Positions 5,842 through 6,431 of a stretch of DNA of 6,431 nucleotides are shown piece after piece. Made by a program: the position numbers and the translations under genes. The stretch is from positions 1-6,431 of the forward strand of contig CAZAKI010000075.1 in assembly GCA_964485855.1 (NCBI GenBank). Direction: 5' to 3'. The stretch's first letter is position 1, and the number at the start of each line of letters is the position of its first letter. The DNA is from UBA993 sp964485855 (GTDB lineage: Bacteria > Bacillota > Dethiobacteria > DTU022). The notes under the pieces are model-generated. The model was not told where the DNA came from and searched no databases. It was given only the letters and a program-made list of their open reading frames with translations.

Positions 5842-6431
5842 ATGTTTGAATGGCTTGAACAGACAGTCTACAGTACGGTAACCTGGTTTAACCTGATTAC
5901 AGCAGCGCTGGGTTTTTTTGGTGCTTTGCTTGGATCCAAACTGGTGTCGATTCAGCTCAGGCGATCGCTTAAAGATAAACTGTCCAAAGAACACTTGGAG
6001 ATGCTGATCAAGCTAATATCCTACGCCATCATGATCATTGCTGCCCTCTGGATCATGCCGATGATTGGCTTGGAGCCCTCCGGCCTGATGGTTGCCGGTG
6101 GAATAGTGGCCCTGGCTGTCGGTTTTGCCAGTCAGAGCATTATCGGCAATCTTATTTCCGGACTTTTTTTAATGGGCGAACGCCCGGTAAAAATTGGTGA
6201 CCTGGTTGAAATTTCCGGTAACCTGGGCACTGTTGAAGATATTCAGATTATCTCCACGGCCATTCGGACTTTAGAAGGTCTCTATATCCGTATTCCCAAC
6301 GAAACGGTGTTTACCTCAAGCATTACTAATTTTTCAGCTAACCCGGTGCGCCGCTTCGAGTTTGCCATCGGCATCAGTTATGTTGATGACGCTGAAAAGG
6401 CTATTGCTGTGATCAGGGATACAGCTGCTGC
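5842..6431 (+). CDS. MscS-family mechanosensitive ion channel (C-terminal part beyond window)
   Basis: Small-conductance mechanosensitive channel of the inner membrane, which opens under membrane tension and releases solutes during hypo-osmotic shock. The 196 codons present include three membrane helices: about 17-36, 56-77, and the pore helix with GGIVALAVGFASQSIIGNLISG (86-107), whose small-residue and glycine pattern is typical of MscS TM3. The beta domain follows: ERPVKIGDLVEISGNLGTVEDI, ISTAIRTLEGLYIRIPNE, then ITNFSANPVRRFEFAIGISY, closely paralleling E. coli MscS (RTADGKIIVIPN, NFSREPVRRNEFIIGVAY). The sequence runs off the right edge within the alpha/beta domain, so most of the cytosolic cage end is missing. 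The N-terminus is short, giving a compact three-helix MscS rather than a large MscK-like form. The start is certain from the strong GGAGGAGGG site. It directly follows DUF432. Confidence 0.95.
   Translation, partial: MFEWLEQTVYSTVTWFNLITAALGFFGALLGSKLVSIQLRRSLKDKLSKEHLEMLIKLISYAIMIIAALWIMPMIGLEPSGLMVAGGIVALAVGFASQSIIGNLISGLFLMGERPVKIGDLVEISGNLGTVEDIQIISTAIRTLEGLYIRIPNETVFTSSITNFSANPVRRFEFAIGISYVDDAEKAIAVIRDTAA

Noticed and set aside
5800..5994. Minus-strand 64-codon open frame over the DUF432-MscS junction
   Set aside because: It is antisense to two well-supported genes and their ribosome-binding site, with no recognisable motif.
1..6431. CRISPR array, insertion sequence, prophage or defence system
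   Set aside because: No repeat-spacer pattern, transposase, integrase or terminal repeats were seen; all genes belong to ordinary chromosomal families.

Overview
The window reads like a draft-assembly contig or scaffold from a Bacillota-type bacterium, most plausibly a Clostridia-like anaerobe. The reasons are GC content near the middle by eye, a YczE/YitT-type membrane protein, two oxygen-sensitive-type radical SAM proteins back to back, and Firmicutes-like Shine-Dalgarno sites. No 16S or other strong taxonomic marker is present, so this is an inference. A block of exactly 100 N (5031-5130) marks a scaffold join of uncertain true size.

Layout: the left half is transcribed leftwards and the right half rightwards, away from a 248-bp divergent intergenic region (3486-3733). 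On the minus strand, ygiQ (UPF0313 radical SAM protein, 3485-1563) overlaps by 17 nt a YczE-family six-helix membrane protein (1579-926). After a 173-bp spacer comes an almost complete short-chain dehydrogenase/reductase (752 to the left edge), missing only its last few residues. On the plus strand, a 294-residue radical SAM protein with an atypical CX4CX2C cluster motif (3734-4618) overlaps by 4 nt a YbaK/EbsC-type Cys-tRNA(Pro) deacylase (4615 into the gap). After the gap comes a DUF432 protein (N-terminal end lost in the gap, stop at 5839-5841), and its stop codon abuts the start of an MscS-type mechanosensitive channel (5842 to the right edge).

A naive reading frame passes straight through the 100 N and appears to fuse YbaK to DUF432. 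This is best treated as an artefact: YbaK breaks off about 20-25 residues before its usual end, and DUF432 begins about where its own N-terminus should be.

Functional reading: the plus-strand genes are tightly packed (4-nt overlap, small gap, zero spacing) and look like one transcription unit combining a radical SAM enzyme of unknown substrate, tRNA proofreading, and a channel with a DUF432 partner. The DUF432-MscS pair is the most attractive candidate for a functional module, with DUF432 possibly a cytosolic partner or regulator of the channel. The remainder is ordinary chromosomal gene content. I saw no mobile elements, CRISPR array, tRNA or rRNA, and no convincing evidence of a wholly new multi-gene system.
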